From contig JARHZY010000133.1 in the NCBI GenBank assembly GCA_029264655.1, forward strand, positions 1-5,011: DNA of 5,011 bases, in the 5' to 3' direction. The stretch comes from Helicobacter sp. Its GTDB lineage: Bacteria > Campylobacterota > Campylobacteria > Campylobacterales > Helicobacteraceae. The translations under genes were made by a program, and so were the position numbers. A model generated the notes under the pieces. It was not told where the DNA came from. It was given only the letters and a program-made list of their open reading frames with translations, and made no database searches. Positions 4,455 to 5,011 of this stretch are shown here, in pieces (positions within the stretch are counted from its first letter, which is position 1; each line of letters begins with the position of its first letter).

Positions 4455-5011
4455 CTATAACCACCCCTTTTTCTTAAAAGCAATAAGTGGCAATATGGTT
4501 GAAATAATCATAATAAGCACAGCAAGCGGATACCCATAGTCCCATTTTAGTTCTGGCATAATCTCAAAGTTCATGCCATAAATTGTCCCAATTAAAGTTG
4601 GTGGCATCATGGCAACTGTCGCAACAGTGAAAAGCTTGATAATTTTGTTTTGCTCAATATTAATTTGGCTTGCTAGAATTGTTTGGATATTATCAAGCAC
4701 ATTAAGTTGGGATACATTAAATTCTACAAGTGAATTTAAATCTTTTAAAACAATGGTGAGATTGCGTTTAATATCCATATCAATTTTATCACTTTTAATA
4801 AGCGAAGTAATAGCGCGCCGTTTATCAAATAATGAATCACGCACACGCATGTTAAGCTCTTGCAAACTTGAAATACCTTTTAGCATTTTATCATAGGTAT
4901 ATTCATTTTTTTCTTCTAATACATTAATGCGTAATTTTCTTGCTTCTTTATCAATCCATTCTAAAATATCAGCATCTTTTTCTACACGGATTTCAAACAT
5001 TTTATCAAGCA
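4455..5011 (-). CDS. corA: CorA-type magnesium transporter, C-terminal part
   Basis: This is the 3' part of a CorA family Mg2+ (also Co2+/Ni2+) channel of the inner membrane. The frame is open to the window edge (LDK precedes the Met at 4998-5000), so that internal Met is not the start; about 184 of the usual 315-320 residues are visible. Counting from that Met, residues 1-120 form the charged helical stalk of the cytoplasmic funnel. The first membrane helix (about 121-141) ends in the signature YGMN (141-144), the selectivity-filter motif. The short periplasmic loop EIMPELKW (146-153) carries the common MPEL segment, and the second helix (157-174) is followed by the basic tail FKKKGWL, typical of CorA. 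The pentameric channel is known for the family. It is followed by a hypothetical gene 24 bases downstream, and its promoter lies outside the window. Confidence 0.95.
   Translation of the reverse strand, partial: LDKMFEIRVEKDADILEWIDKEARKLRINVLEEKNEYTYDKMLKGISSLQELNMRVRDSLFDKRRAITSLIKSDKIDMDIKRNLTIVLKDLNSLVEFNVSQLNVLDNIQTILASQINIEQNKIIKLFTVATVAMMPPTLIGTIYGMNFEIMPELKWDYGYPLAVLIMIISTILPLIAFKKKGWL

Noticed and set aside
4609..4896. Plus-strand open frame inside corA
   Set aside because: It is antisense to the CorA stalk and first membrane helix and has no ribosome binding site of its own.

Overview
The window is strongly AT-rich and its gene content points to a Helicobacter-like member of the Campylobacterota, probably an enterohepatic species. 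The reasons are a single-domain globin that closely resembles Campylobacter jejuni Cgb as I remember it, a CorA-type Mg2+ transporter, typical AAGGA ribosome binding sites, and abundant AGATTCT/AGAATCT words in and between genes. This placement is inferred from memory of the families, not from a search.

Layout. Bases 1-882 hold no gene I can support, only low-complexity AT-rich DNA with degenerate direct repeats and several stem-loops. A minus-strand globin gene (883-1308) follows. A 328-base divergent spacer (1309-1636) carries the globin promoter on one strand and a Pho-box-like promoter on the other. The plus strand then encodes a periplasmic phosphate-binding protein (pstS-like, 1637-2467) and the phosphate permease subunit PstC (2526-3371). 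A clear intrinsic terminator at 3475-3507 closes this unit. After a convergent spacer, the minus strand carries the 3' part of corA (4455-5011, running off the window) and, 24 bases downstream, an unrecognised gene for a 221-residue protein (3765-4430).

How the genes work together. PstS and PstC belong to the high-affinity phosphate ABC importer, and the direct repeats with 11-bp phasing just upstream of the pstS -10 box fit control by a PhoB/PhosR-type response regulator. Two points stand out. The two halves of the PstS protein occur in swapped order compared with classical PstS. The unit also ends after pstC, so the second permease (PstA) and the ATPase (PstB) needed for a working transporter are absent from the window. 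The globin is probably an NO/nitrosative-stress protein; a half-site for an NssR-like regulator lies at the expected distance from a candidate -10 box. I found no wholly new system. The permuted PstS with a minimal pstSC unit is the most interesting item.
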